From NCBI GenBank assembly GCA_021613535.1, contig CP075492.1, forward strand, positions 6,820,001-6,884,000: a DNA stretch of 64,000 nucleotides, given 5' to 3'. Of the stretch, positions 45,500-56,536 are shown piece after piece (within the stretch, counting starts at the first letter, position 1; each line of letters starts with the position of its first letter). Position numbers and translations under genes: made by a program. The notes under the pieces were generated by a model. It made no database searches. It had not been told where the DNA came from and was given only the letters and a program-made list of their open reading frames with translations. This DNA is from Adineta vaga (Eukaryota > Rotifera).

Positions 45500-46793
45500 T
45501 TATTTCATTGATCGTCGCCGAATAGCATTCGTCATACAATGTGCACCACCGCCACCCTCCAGTAGACCTCGAATAGGAATTGTTCCAACTTGACAGACAT
45601 TACTTTCAGTCATTTGTGTAACGATTCCTTTTTCACAATCACTACCTGCATAAGTCACCACATGATAATTATCAATGACAACTACATTGTGTCGACAATG
45701 ACGTTGTTCATAAACAGATGTTTCTTCATCTAATGCATCATAAAAGATCAATTCAGGATCATTCAATACTTTCCCAAGTGCTTCACGAACATTACAGCCA
45801 TGTGATATCCATTCAACATCACTATCTTTCTTTTCTAATGTGAATACTTCCATTGTTTCCTAATGATCCATGTAATGTAAATGCATGTTTACCAACTGAA
45901 CTTAGAACTGTGTCCAAATGCATATAACATCGATTAGGTGGAATGTTTATAGCAATCACTTGATGAAATAATCCTGTTCGAGCAACTGCTTCGATACCAG
46001 CACGATTTGTTCTTTCACTACATCCAATCATCACAACACCGTTACCAATATAAGCAACATCACCACCTTCGATTGTTGGCATATCATTATCATTATTGTT
46101 GTGATCTTTGCTTGCTCGCCATTCAACAAGTTTCAGTCCAGATGTTGACAAACATGGATGGTATTGAAAAATGATTTGTATAAGAAAGGGTTCGTTTCGT
46201 CGAGCTGGTTTATTCATTTGCCAGATGAAGACATTTTTTTCCATGATGGAAAAACCGTCACGCGTAAAGAGCAGATTTGGTAATGGTTGAATGACATAAT
46301 GATGATTGAGATGTTTGGTTTTGAGCAGTTCTCGTGCATGATCAGATGTACCGAGTTCATCTGGTGAACAGCTAACGCCAACAATAACATCTTGTGCTAA
46401 TTGTTCGGGTGTTCGATCAAGCAGCCACTGTCGAAGAGTTGATAATGCTTGTTGTTGATCCGGTTGATTGAGATGCGAATGAGCAATTAATCCATCAATC
46501 AGATGTTTTCGTGCTTCAGCACTAGCAGTGAGTGTTTCAAGCAAGAGATCAGTTAGATAAAGAACATGTACTCCATGTTGACGAAGATATTGTGAAAATA
46601 TATCGTGTGATTGATGTGTCTGATCGATGTTTGGAAGTGCATCGTAGAGCACATGATCGAGAGTATCTTCTGTTAGTCGAAGAAGTTCTCGACCAGGTCG
46701 ATGCATGATGACGATGTCGAGTTTTCCACATTCTGATTCGACACCAACACCTAGTTCATCGATTGTGTCTTTGGTTGATTTCGATATTGTCAT
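45500..46793 (-). pseudogene. arcA: Arginine deiminase, frameshifted tandem copy
   Basis: Nearly identical to the intact copy at 47776-49074 over its whole length, but about 2 bases shorter near 45857-45862, where the intact gene reads tttcagctaat and this one tttcctaat. The frame from 46793 therefore ends after HGSLGNN... at 45822, and the rest (MEVFTLEKK... to the stop at 45500) lies in another frame. Catalytic residues are split: Asp (LLFTRD), Glu (EGGDV) and His-Asp (MHLDTV) are in the first part, Cys (GAHCMTN) in the second. The substrate-binding FTRD motif is canonical here, unlike in the intact copy. Divergence is greater in the last ~40 residues. It is probably non-functional unless the shift is an assembly error. 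Confidence 0.85.
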
Positions 46794-47775
46794 TTATCTA
46801 GACAGTGAGTAAGGTATGAAAAACGATTTTCTCCCGATGATTTGGGATATTTCTCTCCGCTGTGCACAACGTGCAGCAAGGGTAAAAATGATTTACCTGT
46901 TATGCATCGTCGTCATGAAAAAAGCACACCTTTTCATTAATACACTTTTCGAACAAATAAAATGGTAGATCAAATTAGTTTTCATTGCACATGTCTTATT
47001 TCGTTCTCTTCCTTTTTGTTTTTCCGTGAGAAACATATGAGTACAAAATGTATTATAGCTGTAAGCGATGTATTACATATTTGTACTGATAACAATTGTA
47101 TATTTTAAAATGCGGAAGAATAGAAACGATGATTCTATACGTCGCCAATGAAACAAACATTTTCGACATAAAGATATCTTCTGAAAAGACGCTCGAAATA
47201 TAGATTGACGAATTCTTTTGATCATTTGGTTACTATTTTTGGCACTCACCAACCAACTTCCATTATACATCCAATCTATTCACACATTTGCTGAATATAA
47301 CCTTTTCCAGTTAATTCTGATCATGCTGTTAAATAATAGATGTTATCGTGTGTATGGTGCTGATCAGAAACAACATGAAACAATCTGAAATGTTCTAGCT
47401 TCGAATCCTGTTTCGATGACTTGGTTCGAATATCATAGATGTGACAAATTCTGGACTAGATCGTTTGACACAACATTTCGTATTCAAGAACACAAAGTTA
47501 TGGTTTCAATGTTTAATTAGCTAAAATCATTGATATTGATTGTTATGCGACAAATTTGTCAAAACTTGAATATCTTTAACTAGTTCCATCTCAGATTAAT
47601 GATTAGAAAATGAATTTATTAGTAAAATTAAATCGAATGGTAAAAATGAACGAGGTAATTTCATAAAAGAAAAGTTTTCAAACATTTGGTATATTATGCA
47701 GAAACCAACAACGATGACACATATACAATAGAAAAAAATTAATCAGCTATATTAAATTAACAAAGAAAGCGAATG
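46794..47775. other. Spacer between the two deiminase copies
   Basis: No gene is recognised. It presumably carries the promoter of the frameshifted copy and the 3' flank of the intact one. Confidence 0.4.
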
Positions 47776-49074
47776 TTAGTTTATTGGACGTCGTCGTAAA
47801 GCATTCGTCATACAGTGTACTCCACCACCACCTTCTGATAAACCTTGAGAAGGTATTGTTCTAACACGACACACATTATTTTTTATCATTTGCTTAACGA
47901 TTCCTTTTTCACAATCACTACCTGCATAAGTCACCACATGATAATTATCAATGACAACCACATTGTGTCGACAATGACGTTGTTCATAAACAGATGTTTC
48001 TTCATCTAATGCATCATAAAAGATCAACTCAGGATCATTTAGTACTTTTCCAAGTGCTTCACGAACATTACAGCCATGTGATATCCATTCAACATCACTA
48101 TCTTTCTTTTCTAATGTGAATACTTCCATTATTTCAGCTAATGATCCATGTAATGTAAATGCATGTTTACCAACTGAACTTAGAACTGTGTCCAAATGCA
48201 TATAACATCGATTAGGTGGAATGTTTATCGCAATCACTCGATGAAATAATCCTGTTCGAGCAACTGCTTCGATACCAGCACGATTTGTTCTTTCACTACA
48301 TCCAATCATCACAACACCGTTACCAATATAAGCAACATCACCACCTTCGATTGTTGGCATATCGCTGTCATTATTGTTGTGATCTTTGCTTGCTCGCCAT
48401 TCAACGAGTTTCAGTCCTGATGTTGACAAACATGGATGGTATTGAAAAATGATTTGTATAAGAAAGGGTTCGTTTCGTCGAGCTGGCTTGTTCATTTGCC
48501 AAATGAAGACATTCTTTTCCATGATGGAAAAACCGTCACGCATAAAGAGTAGATTTGGTAATGGTTGAATGACATAATGATGATTGAGATGCTTGGTTTT
48601 GAGCAGTTCTCGTGCATGATCAGATGTACCGAGTTCATCTGATGAACAGCTAACGCCAACAATAACATCTTGTGCCAGTTGTTCGGGTGTCCGATCAAGT
48701 AGCCACTGTCGAAGAGTTGATAATGCTTGTTGTTGATCCGGTTGATTGAGATGAGAATGAGCAATTAATCCATCAATCAAATGTTTTCGTGCTTCAACAC
48801 TAGCAGTGAGCGTTTCAAGCAAGAGATCAGCTAGATAAAGAACATGCACTCCATGTTGACGAAGATATTGTGAAAAGATATCGTGTGATTGATGTGTCTG
48901 ATCGATGTTTGGAAGCGCATCGTAGAGCAGATGATGAAGATTATCTTTCGTTAGTCGAAGAAGTTCTCGACCAGGTCGATGCATGATGACGATGTCGAGT
49001 TTTCCACATTCTGATTCGACACCAACACCAAATTCATCGATTGTATCTTTGGTTGTTGAGGTTGACGCTACCAT
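47776..49074 (-). CDS. arcA: Arginine deiminase, bacterial type, intronless
   Basis: A single frame of 432 residues, close to the ~410-420 of bacterial ArcA. The catalytic set of the guanidine-modifying family is complete: Asp180 in LLFMRD, Glu243 in EGGDV, His293 and Asp295 in MHLDTV, and Cys421 in GGGGVHCMTN. The N-terminal GKLDIVIMHRPGREL is the usual ADI opening. ADI hydrolyses arginine to citrulline and ammonia; there is no signal peptide, so it is probably cytosolic. The motif before Asp180 is FMRD, where the standard form and the neighbouring pseudogene have FTRD. Lack of introns, in contrast with neighbouring animal genes, and bacterial-type sequence suggest horizontal acquisition followed by tandem duplication. 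No other arginine-pathway genes are nearby. Confidence 0.93.
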   Translation of the reverse strand: MVASTSTTKDTIDEFGVGVESECGKLDIVIMHRPGRELLRLTKDNLHHLLYDALPNIDQTHQSHDIFSQYLRQHGVHVLYLADLLLETLTASVEARKHLIDGLIAHSHLNQPDQQQALSTLRQWLLDRTPEQLAQDVIVGVSCSSDELGTSDHARELLKTKHLNHHYVIQPLPNLLFMRDGFSIMEKNVFIWQMNKPARRNEPFLIQIIFQYHPCLSTSGLKLVEWRASKDHNNNDSDMPTIEGGDVAYIGNGVVMIGCSERTNRAGIEAVARTGLFHRVIAINIPPNRCYMHLDTVLSSVGKHAFTLHGSLAEIMEVFTLEKKDSDVEWISHGCNVREALGKVLNDPELIFYDALDEETSVYEQRHCRHNVVVIDNYHVVTYAGSDCEKGIVKQMIKNNVCRVRTIPSQGLSEGGGGVHCMTNALRRRPIN

Positions 49075-50559
49075 TTGCTTGATCGAAGTGAATCGTAGAA
49101 ACTATCTACAATTAAATAACTCAAATTATTCTCTCCGTAGGAAACTGTTTTTCCAATCATAAACCAAAGTCATCGAAATGAATACATTTTATTTTGATTC
49201 AGATGAAATCGAATCTGAGACTGATACTTGCCGTATACAATACAAATAAAACGTACTAACACCAAATGATGAAAAGTAGGTATAATATATCTCTGCTACG
49301 ACACTGATCTACTCTTTGAAATAAACGAGTAGTATCGGTTGAAATGAATCATGGCTTTTCATTTATTCAAATTCATATCTCACTGTCGGGATGATAATAC
49401 CATGATTTTAGTATTTGACCTTAGATAATATATTCTCCTCTCGGTCAAAGTATAAGTGAAAATGATTTATCCAATGAAAATACGTATAACGAACTTTGAT
49501 TACTCATGTAAATGCATCTTTTTCTCCTTATATTTTCTCAATATATAATTGTAAAACGTCGATCAATTCAGTTTGAATACCAAATTCTACTTCAATACTA
49601 TAATTTGAACAGTTAAACTGACAAGCGAGACTGTAACTACACGAATTACTATGATATTTTTTTTTCAGTATACTTTTGTCCCTGATGACCTGTGTGAAAA
49701 TGTTTGTACTTACTACTTAATTGCACTGAACAAGTTTAATGCTTCGCAAGTATGATACGAAAGCAAAAGGACAACAATCTGTATGATAGAAGTCAGAAAA
49801 GAAGGTGTGGTTATTGATACCACTAACGTTATCAGTGGAAATGACATATAATAGCGTATGACTCTTCAAGTATGTTCCTATACCTATGAGCATTTAGAGA
49901 CAATAATCACCGTGATTGTGACTACAACTATTCGTATCATATTCTCTTTCTCTTTTTATACAACCTTATTTCTATCATTTTCATTGACATTCATATCTCT
50001 TCGAATATGCATTGCAATCTATTAGATACTTGAGGCACTGCGATAGGACCTAAAGTCATTCAATGTACTTTACATACGTTGAATCTGATAGATATTTAAA
50101 AGAAAACTTCTACAAAAATCTGCTTCGATAGTTTTATAACAGAAGATATTTCTTCTAGATCCAAATGATGAGACAATTAGAGAGATATATACACATTACC
50201 TTGCAATTTTAAAATTCTGGTTTTAAATTGATCAAATCAATTGTAATCTATCGACCGTGATTATTTTGATAAAACTTACAAAAGTGAATCGATTTTTACA
50301 TACTGTATTGACAAATAACTATTGAATGGAAAATTCTCAATCATGAATGATTCATAGTTATCTTTAAGTATATGAATCAATTCTTTTGTTCTTCGTCGTT
50401 TCTTTCGATATTCTACATTCGTTGATAGACACGACATGTTTCTCTTTTCATCGCTATATAGATTATCTAATCGATGTTCTGATAAGAAGGAAACTTACAA
50501 GATACTCGAATCAGTTTTATTTATGCTTATTTTTGGAATTATTTCAAACATAAAATGTG
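49075..50559. other. Intergenic region
   Basis: About 1.5 kb with no recognised gene, RNA or repeat pair. It includes the upstream side of the intact deiminase gene. Confidence 0.4.
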
Positions 50560-51258
50560 TCAATCTAGTCGATTTCTATACCAATGATTAAGTATTCGAT
50601 TACGAGCATGATGTTCCAACAGCTGTTGTGTTTTAATTCGACTATTATCTCTTGTAATCATATGTTCAAAATCAAAATTTAATGTAAATGTTAATACATC
50701 ATTTGGACATAAATGAACATTACTATAATTATCAGTAACATTTCCTGATAGAATTTTAAAGCCTTCTCCTTCAATGTAGGTGCCATTCAATGGACCAGTA
50801 GTATAAATTAATTGTTGAAGAACTGGCGAAGCTTGTTTAACATAAATAACTGAATCTTGATGATATTTTTCACCCAATTCATATATAATTGTACGTTCTT
50901 GATCAGGTGATTGATTATGAAGAACAACAAGAAAACTATCTTCAATTGCACCATCGTACTTTCCAAGAACATTTGAATATAAAAAAGTATTTGTTAGATC
51001 ATTTGATAAATTTCCAAGACTTTCTTGTATCATTACATCCGTTAAAATAAATTCATTAGATGATAAACTTGGATTACGTCCTGCACTGATAATTGCATAT
51101 CCACCATTATTTAATAAATTGATCAATGTTGTATTCGAAAATGTAATTGGATTCATTGATGAAATCCATGTTCCTAAATGAGAGATGAAAAAGAATTCAA
51201 ATTTGTATTTTTCTTTACCTGAAATCAATGGAACAAGTAGTAAGAAACTCAACATCAT
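50560..51258 (-). CDS. Secreted protein of unknown function
   Basis: Two exons, 51258-51219 and 51173-50560, across a 45-bp intron; 217 residues. Signal peptide MMLSFLLLVPLISG, then a compact alpha/beta-like domain with NPITFSNTTLINLLNNGGYA, IISAGRNPSL, a central GKYDGAIEDSFLVVLHN and LGEKYHQDSVIYV. The order (a GRN-type turn, then Y/W-x-G...E-xSFLV, then QDSVIY) vaguely recalls the DUF3293 family of small bacterial proteins, but I would not assign it. Several N-glycosylation sequons (NTT, NVT, NYS) fit secretion. The C-terminus is basic (HHARNRILNHWYRNRLD). Confidence 0.65.
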   Translation of the reverse strand: MMLSFLLLVPLISGKEKYKFEFFFISHLGTWISSMNPITFSNTTLINLLNNGGYAIISAGRNPSLSSNEFILTDVMIQESLGNLSNDLTNTFLYSNVLGKYDGAIEDSFLVVLHNQSPDQERTIIYELGEKYHQDSVIYVKQASPVLQQLIYTTGPLNGTYIEGEGFKILSGNVTDNYSNVHLCPNDVLTFTLNFDFEHMITRDNSRIKTQQLLEHHARNRILNHWYRNRLD

Positions 51259-51696
51259 AAAATGCGGGATCTCATTCAGTATTTGATGTTTTTAAGTCAT
51301 GAAAACATACCTCAGTATAATCCATTGCCAAACAAAAGATAAAACAGCTTAATATCGAGATACTTGTCACATGGTATGATGATAAGACGAAATTTTATTG
51401 AAAAAAATCGACGAACGATTTATGTTGAAAAGCTGAAAGACATTGTTATTATAAGTTGTTCAACTTTGGAATATCTACTGGCGACATCTAACTAGAATAA
51501 AATTTGAATGTTGTCCTTGACATCAATGGACAAGTAGAAATTTATGGATTCAAACATTTGAACATTTAATTTGATTGATCGTACTTTTCGTTCGTTTACT
51601 GTCTGACTTTTTTCTTCGAATAAAGATCAGGTATGTTCTTTATTAATTCTCAATTGAAATCTTAAATTTATCGATATATTTCACTCGAAGAGAATC
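51259..51696. other. Divergent intergenic region
   Basis: Shared upstream of the secreted protein (left) and TRIM37 (right); no motif is called. Confidence 0.4.
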
Positions 51697-54345
51697 ATGT
51701 TGTCTGGACATAATGGGACAGCTACTGTTGAAGTATGAAATAGTTTATTTAATTAAGTATTTGCAAGAAAAAAATCATTATCTTTTGTAGACATTAGCCG
51801 AAGTATTTCGCTGTTTTATTTGTATGGAAAAATTACGTGATGCTCGATTGTGTCCACATTGTTCGAAGTTATGCTGTTATCCATGCATTCGAGTAAGTCA
51901 AAATTATTGTTTTGTTTTTTGTAATTGAAAATTTTCAATGTGAATTTATAGCGTTGGTTGGCTGATCAAAATCAATGTCCACATTGTCGAGCAACACTCC
52001 ATCTACATGATCTGGTCAATTGTCGATGGGCAGAAGAAGTAACTACACAACTTGATACACTAAAAACTAATGAAATAAGTAAACAAAAAGGCGAAGAAAA
52101 GGACAAGTAAGTTTTATTATTTTGCAATTGAAATCGTCATTTTGTTTTTCAATTTCTTTTCTAGATGTGAATTACATAAGGAAAAACTCACAGTTTATTG
52201 CACAACATGTTCAAAATGTATTTGTCATCAATGTGCTCTATTCAATGGTTCTGTAAGTATTTCTTTTTCTTTGGATTCAATAGAACTTATCCTTTACATA
52301 TACATAGCATACTGGACATAGTTTCCTTCCACTTGATGATATCTATAGAACAAACATATCTTTAGTTAATGAACATCTAGGAAAATTAAAACGACGACAT
52401 GTAGATCTGATTTGTTTAGCACAAGATGTGGTATGTGATTGAATACGAACGAAATATTTACTAAATGTATGTTTAGGAACGTAATGTTGAAAATGTAAAA
52501 TTAGCAAAAGATGAACGATTAAGAGAAATACACAATGTAATACAAACAATGCAAATGAAACTAGATGAACAGTATAAGATTAAAATGGATGTTTTAGATG
52601 GTAAGATAAATAATTAGACTTTGAATACAAATCATGTACTTCTCTTCAAGCACAACGTTCTCAATTGTCGGATGAAACCGAATTAATTGAACGTACACTT
52701 CATAATATTGAACATCGTTTATCAACAAATGGTAAAGCAGAAGTTATCAATAAACAACAAGATCTTCTTGATTCAATTCAAGTAATTTGTCAAAAACCAA
52801 TGATAAATTATGTTACAACACCCATATCTTCTGATTTTCTCAGGTATAATATTCGCATTGAATTATATTCATATCTTATTGAAAATTCTCTTGTGTATTT
52901 AGTGAAATTGTTCCTTCATACAATTCGAATACATTTATAATTACAAATTTTTCAATTCGTCGCCAAAATGTCGATCCAATTTATAGTCAACCATTACATA
53001 TCAATGGTTTAACATGGCGTCTGAAAGTTTATCCCGATGGAAATGGTACTGTGCGTGGTACTTATCTATCAGTTTTTCTTGAATTAACAACTGGTTTAAA
53101 TGAACCATCGAAATATGAATATCGAATTGAAATGATTCATCAATTAAGTAAAGATCCATCCAAGAATATTATACGAGAATTTGCATCCGATTTCGAAGTT
53201 GGAGAATGTTGGGGTTATAATAAATTTTTTTCACTTGAAGCATTGACAACTGAAGGTTTTCTTGATACGATCAATGATACATTGATCATTCGTTTTCAAG
53301 TTCGTCCACCAACATATCAACAGAAATGTCGTGATCAACAATGGTATATCAAACACGTTGAACATGAGAATCAACATTTAAATAATGAAATTAAAAGTTT
53401 ACAAGAAAAAATTCTTTTTCTAATGACAAAAAATAAATTTAATGGAAATATAATATCAACAATTGTTGCAGGTCTTGATGAAGAAGAAATTACAGAAACA
53501 GTCGTTGATGTTAGCGATATGAATGATGATCATGAATACATGTTTCTTAAGGTACGAAGAATAATTCTTTTTCTCTTTCGAATTCGAACATTTTTTTTCT
53601 AGTCGGATCAAACTATTTCTGAAGATGATGATGATGACGATGATGATGATAATAAGTAAGATTTATTCGATGTCTTAGATATAATAGATTAAGCCTGATT
53701 TGTTTTTGTTTATAGTTTAGCAGAAAATGACGTTGAAGAAGAATCACCTTCACCAGAAAGTGGTTCATCAGCACCAGCTGAACAAAATCTTCCTCGTCGT
53801 TCATCACCTCGAACAACGGTTTCAGTAACTGGTGCATCTAAATTCAATTCCATTACAACTGATTCTGTGACATTGAATCTAATTCGAGATGAGAATGACG
53901 AAGAAGTACAAAATGCGTTCAATGCATCGAAAAATGAATCAAATATTTTTGATGATACATTACCCTTTATTATTGATGAGAATATCATACTTTCAAATAT
54001 TCTCAAACGTACTTCAAATAATGAACAAAATGAAGGTATATTTATCAAGAAATTCATAGTTAGTTTGACATTTTTTCTATAGATAATTCAACATTATTTC
54101 GGCCAATTCCACAGAATAATTCCAATGAATCTGCACATAATTCCAGTGATTTCCTTCCATATCATGCTCCACAAAATCAAACATCATTAAATAATTTAAT
54201 GTTGCTTAATTCTTCAAGTTATCGAATTCGATCGCCGAATGATCGTCAATCCCGTCCACGTTCTCATCATCGACGTATAAATCCAGCTCAAACAAATACA
54301 AATGAAGATGGAAAATCTGAACCAAATAATCTTGCGAAAAAATAG
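51697..54345 (+). CDS. TRIM37: E3 ubiquitin ligase TRIM37
   Basis: Eleven exons: 51697-51732, 51791-51892, 51952-52106, 52165-52252, 52308-52430, 52477-52600, 52651-52843, 52903-53551, 53603-53655, 53716-54035, 54083-54345; 701 residues. Order: RING (residues ~18-60, CFICMEKL...CPHC...CYPCIRRWL...CPHCRA), B-box 2 (~97-140, [12 protein letters not shown]...HTGHSF), coiled coil (~145-240), MATH/TRAF domain (~274-405, [32 protein letters not shown]). The RING-B-box-coiled coil-MATH combination is unique to TRIM37. The tail contains an Asp run and is Ser/Asn-rich and basic at the end. In vertebrates TRIM37 monoubiquitinates H2A, controls centriolar-protein assembly and acts in peroxisome import. 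Introns are 45-61 bp. Confidence 0.94.
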
Positions 54346-54555
54346 TTTAGTCTCGATTGAAATATCTTACGGTGATATTGTCTTTTGCTGCTATATACCT
54401 ATACATAAATTTATTTTAAATGATTACAAATATTTGCACCAGTGTGTGAGTGTGTGTGTTTATTATTTATTCTTTTATAATATAAAAACAAAGATTAGTT
54501 TTCTGATTTGAAAATTTCAAATAAATATCTTAATAAATTTGAAGAGAAAGACTCT

Positions 54556-55464
54556 TTAGCAAACTAGATTGTTTGTTGCCGGTGGAAGATTGAAACATTT
54601 TCGAATACGATGATATGTTCGTACTCGTGCGGCTTGCATATTATGTCCAGGTTTACCTGAACATTCATATTCATTTATTTTACGTGTACTTTCACCGAAC
54701 TTATCGTTTTGTGCTAATTTATCCATACCAGTTTCTTTAAAATACCAAATCGCTGTTGCAGCGGCAATTTTTTCGGATTGACTAACAAGATTAGGTTCTT
54801 TTAACAAATCAAGACCAACAGCTTTCCCAGCATTATGATAATTACAAGGATAAGATATTTGAAACCATCCTCGACCACAATATTTTACATTTGAATGTGC
54901 TTGAACCCCACACCAAGATGTTTGATAATTATTACAGGCTTAAAAGTTGATCAAATCAAAAAAAATATGAAGAAAACTCCTCACTGATAACTTACAATTA
55001 CGTTCAACACAATATTCTTCAAGAGTTATTAAACCATCTGTTTCATGTGAAACATGAGAAAGAAATACAGCTGCTTCGTTACCATTTGCCGGTTTCCATT
55101 TCATTAATTCCATTGCTTCAAGTAAACCTTGAAAACGACGTGCACGTAATCCAGAATCAAGTTTTGGAAAAGCACAGGCAAATATTTCGACTGTAATATT
55201 AGAATCAGGTTGTTTTTCCTTATTCTTTTTCACCTGAACTTTTCTCGTGGCATTTTTACATGGTCCAGATTGACAATTAATTCCACAATATTCATCGGTT
55301 TTACCACAATAACCCCATTTGGAACAACATTCATTTGGTGGACAGAAACATATTTCTCGAGTTAAACGTTTTAAATTGTTTACCAAATGATGGCTACCTT
55401 CAGTTTCCTTTAATATTTCTAACATGCATAGTATTAACACGAACGATATTTGAATGAGATGCAT
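54556..55464 (-). CDS. GH19 (plant-type) chitinase with hevein chitin-binding domain
   Basis: Two exons, 55464-54996 and 54938-54556, with a 57-bp intron; 283 residues. Signal peptide (LIQISFVLILCMLEI). A hevein/CBM18 domain at residues ~38-70 has the eight-cysteine pattern (CFCPPNECCSKWGYCGKTDE then YCGINCQSGPC). The GH19 catalytic domain follows from ~90: AVFLSHVSHETDGL with the catalytic Glu, EEYC, YCGRGWFQISYPCNYHNAG, and the closing NNLVC. GH19 enzymes hydrolyse chitin by inversion and are typical of plants and some bacteria; they are known in only a few animal groups. Possible roles are defence against fungi or digestion of fungal food; the protein should be secreted. Confidence 0.92.
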
Positions 55465-56536
55465 TACGCAAGATAAAAATCAGTTATCTGTTCGTTACTT
55501 GTACATGTACATGTGTTTATATATATATATATGCGCAAAACTGATACTATGCTTTGTATTTAATATCTCTTCTCTTCTTCATCATAGTTTACATTTTTAT
55601 GATAAGTACACCTACGCCTTTACTCAATTGACAAAAAATGTTAAATACCAACAGATAATGGAATATATTTCTAAGCATATATATATATATATATGTATAT
55701 CATTTCTTTAACATTCATACAGTAATGTCTTGAAGACTTATCATATTACTCTTCTTTTTCTTTTGTCTATCTATTGTATAAATATAGGAGATAAGTGATC
55801 GTGAGAATATTTTCTTGTTTAAACATATCACCAACGAAGTATTTGATTAGCAAATACTTATGTTAGGAAAAAAAGCATCATGTCTAACTTGAGACAGATA
55901 AAGATATTTTATGCCAATTTTAATTGCTTGAAGGGAAAAAGAAGAAGAAGATGTATTCAATGTGACAATTTGCTTTTGTTTTTTCTTCTCTCGATGATGT
56001 TTCATTTTGTTGGAGAGAGAAAGATAATAAGAATAAAAGATTCGACACAACTTTTTTTTCTTCTATACTATCGCAAGTAATGATTGGTGCCTGTAGGTTG
56101 TTTCTTCGCTTGATTGAGTCCAGACATGGATTTGAGGATAAGCTTGTTGTTTAAATTCTTCTTAATGTTAGTAATGGTGAATTTAAGATCTATCTCTTTA
56201 ATCAATAATCATGTAACATCGGTAATATCATCATTTGATTTTTCTCTTTTCATCGATGATTATAGCTAAGTAATCGGCATTACAATCGATTTATTCGTTC
56301 TCTTTTCTTTCTTTCTCTTTCTCTTTCTCTTTCTCTTTTCCTTTCTTGTTCTCTCTCTCTCTCTCTCTCTCGCTTGTGAGAAAAGAAGAAAAATTGATGA
56401 GAATGTCCAGTGCACATATGTGAATAGAGACCATCATTCGTCTCATCTTATAACAATTATCGCATTTCTTCTTCTTCTTCCATGTCTCATCTTCTGTCCA
56501 TTTGAAACTTCTATTTAACCACAAAGTCACAATCAA
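55465..56536. other. Divergent intergenic region with microsatellites
   Basis: Upstream of both the chitinase (left) and slit (right). It contains (TA)n tracts near 55518 and 55678 and pyrimidine repeats at 56299-56372. No gene is recognised. Confidence 0.45.
56299..56372. repeat. Pyrimidine microsatellite (TTTCTC)n and (CT)n
   Basis: A run of TTTCTC-type units, a short interruption, then an uninterrupted CT tract ending about 56371. It lies ~165 bases before the slit start codon, within its likely promoter or 5'UTR. Confidence 0.8.

Noticed and set aside
47391-47460. tRNA-like T-arm (ttcgaatcc) in the spacer between deiminases
   Set aside because: No matching acceptor, D-arm or anticodon stem could be folded around it.
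48216-48452. Plus-strand frame inside the arginine deiminase
   Set aside because: Antisense shadow of the coding sequence with no domain of its own.
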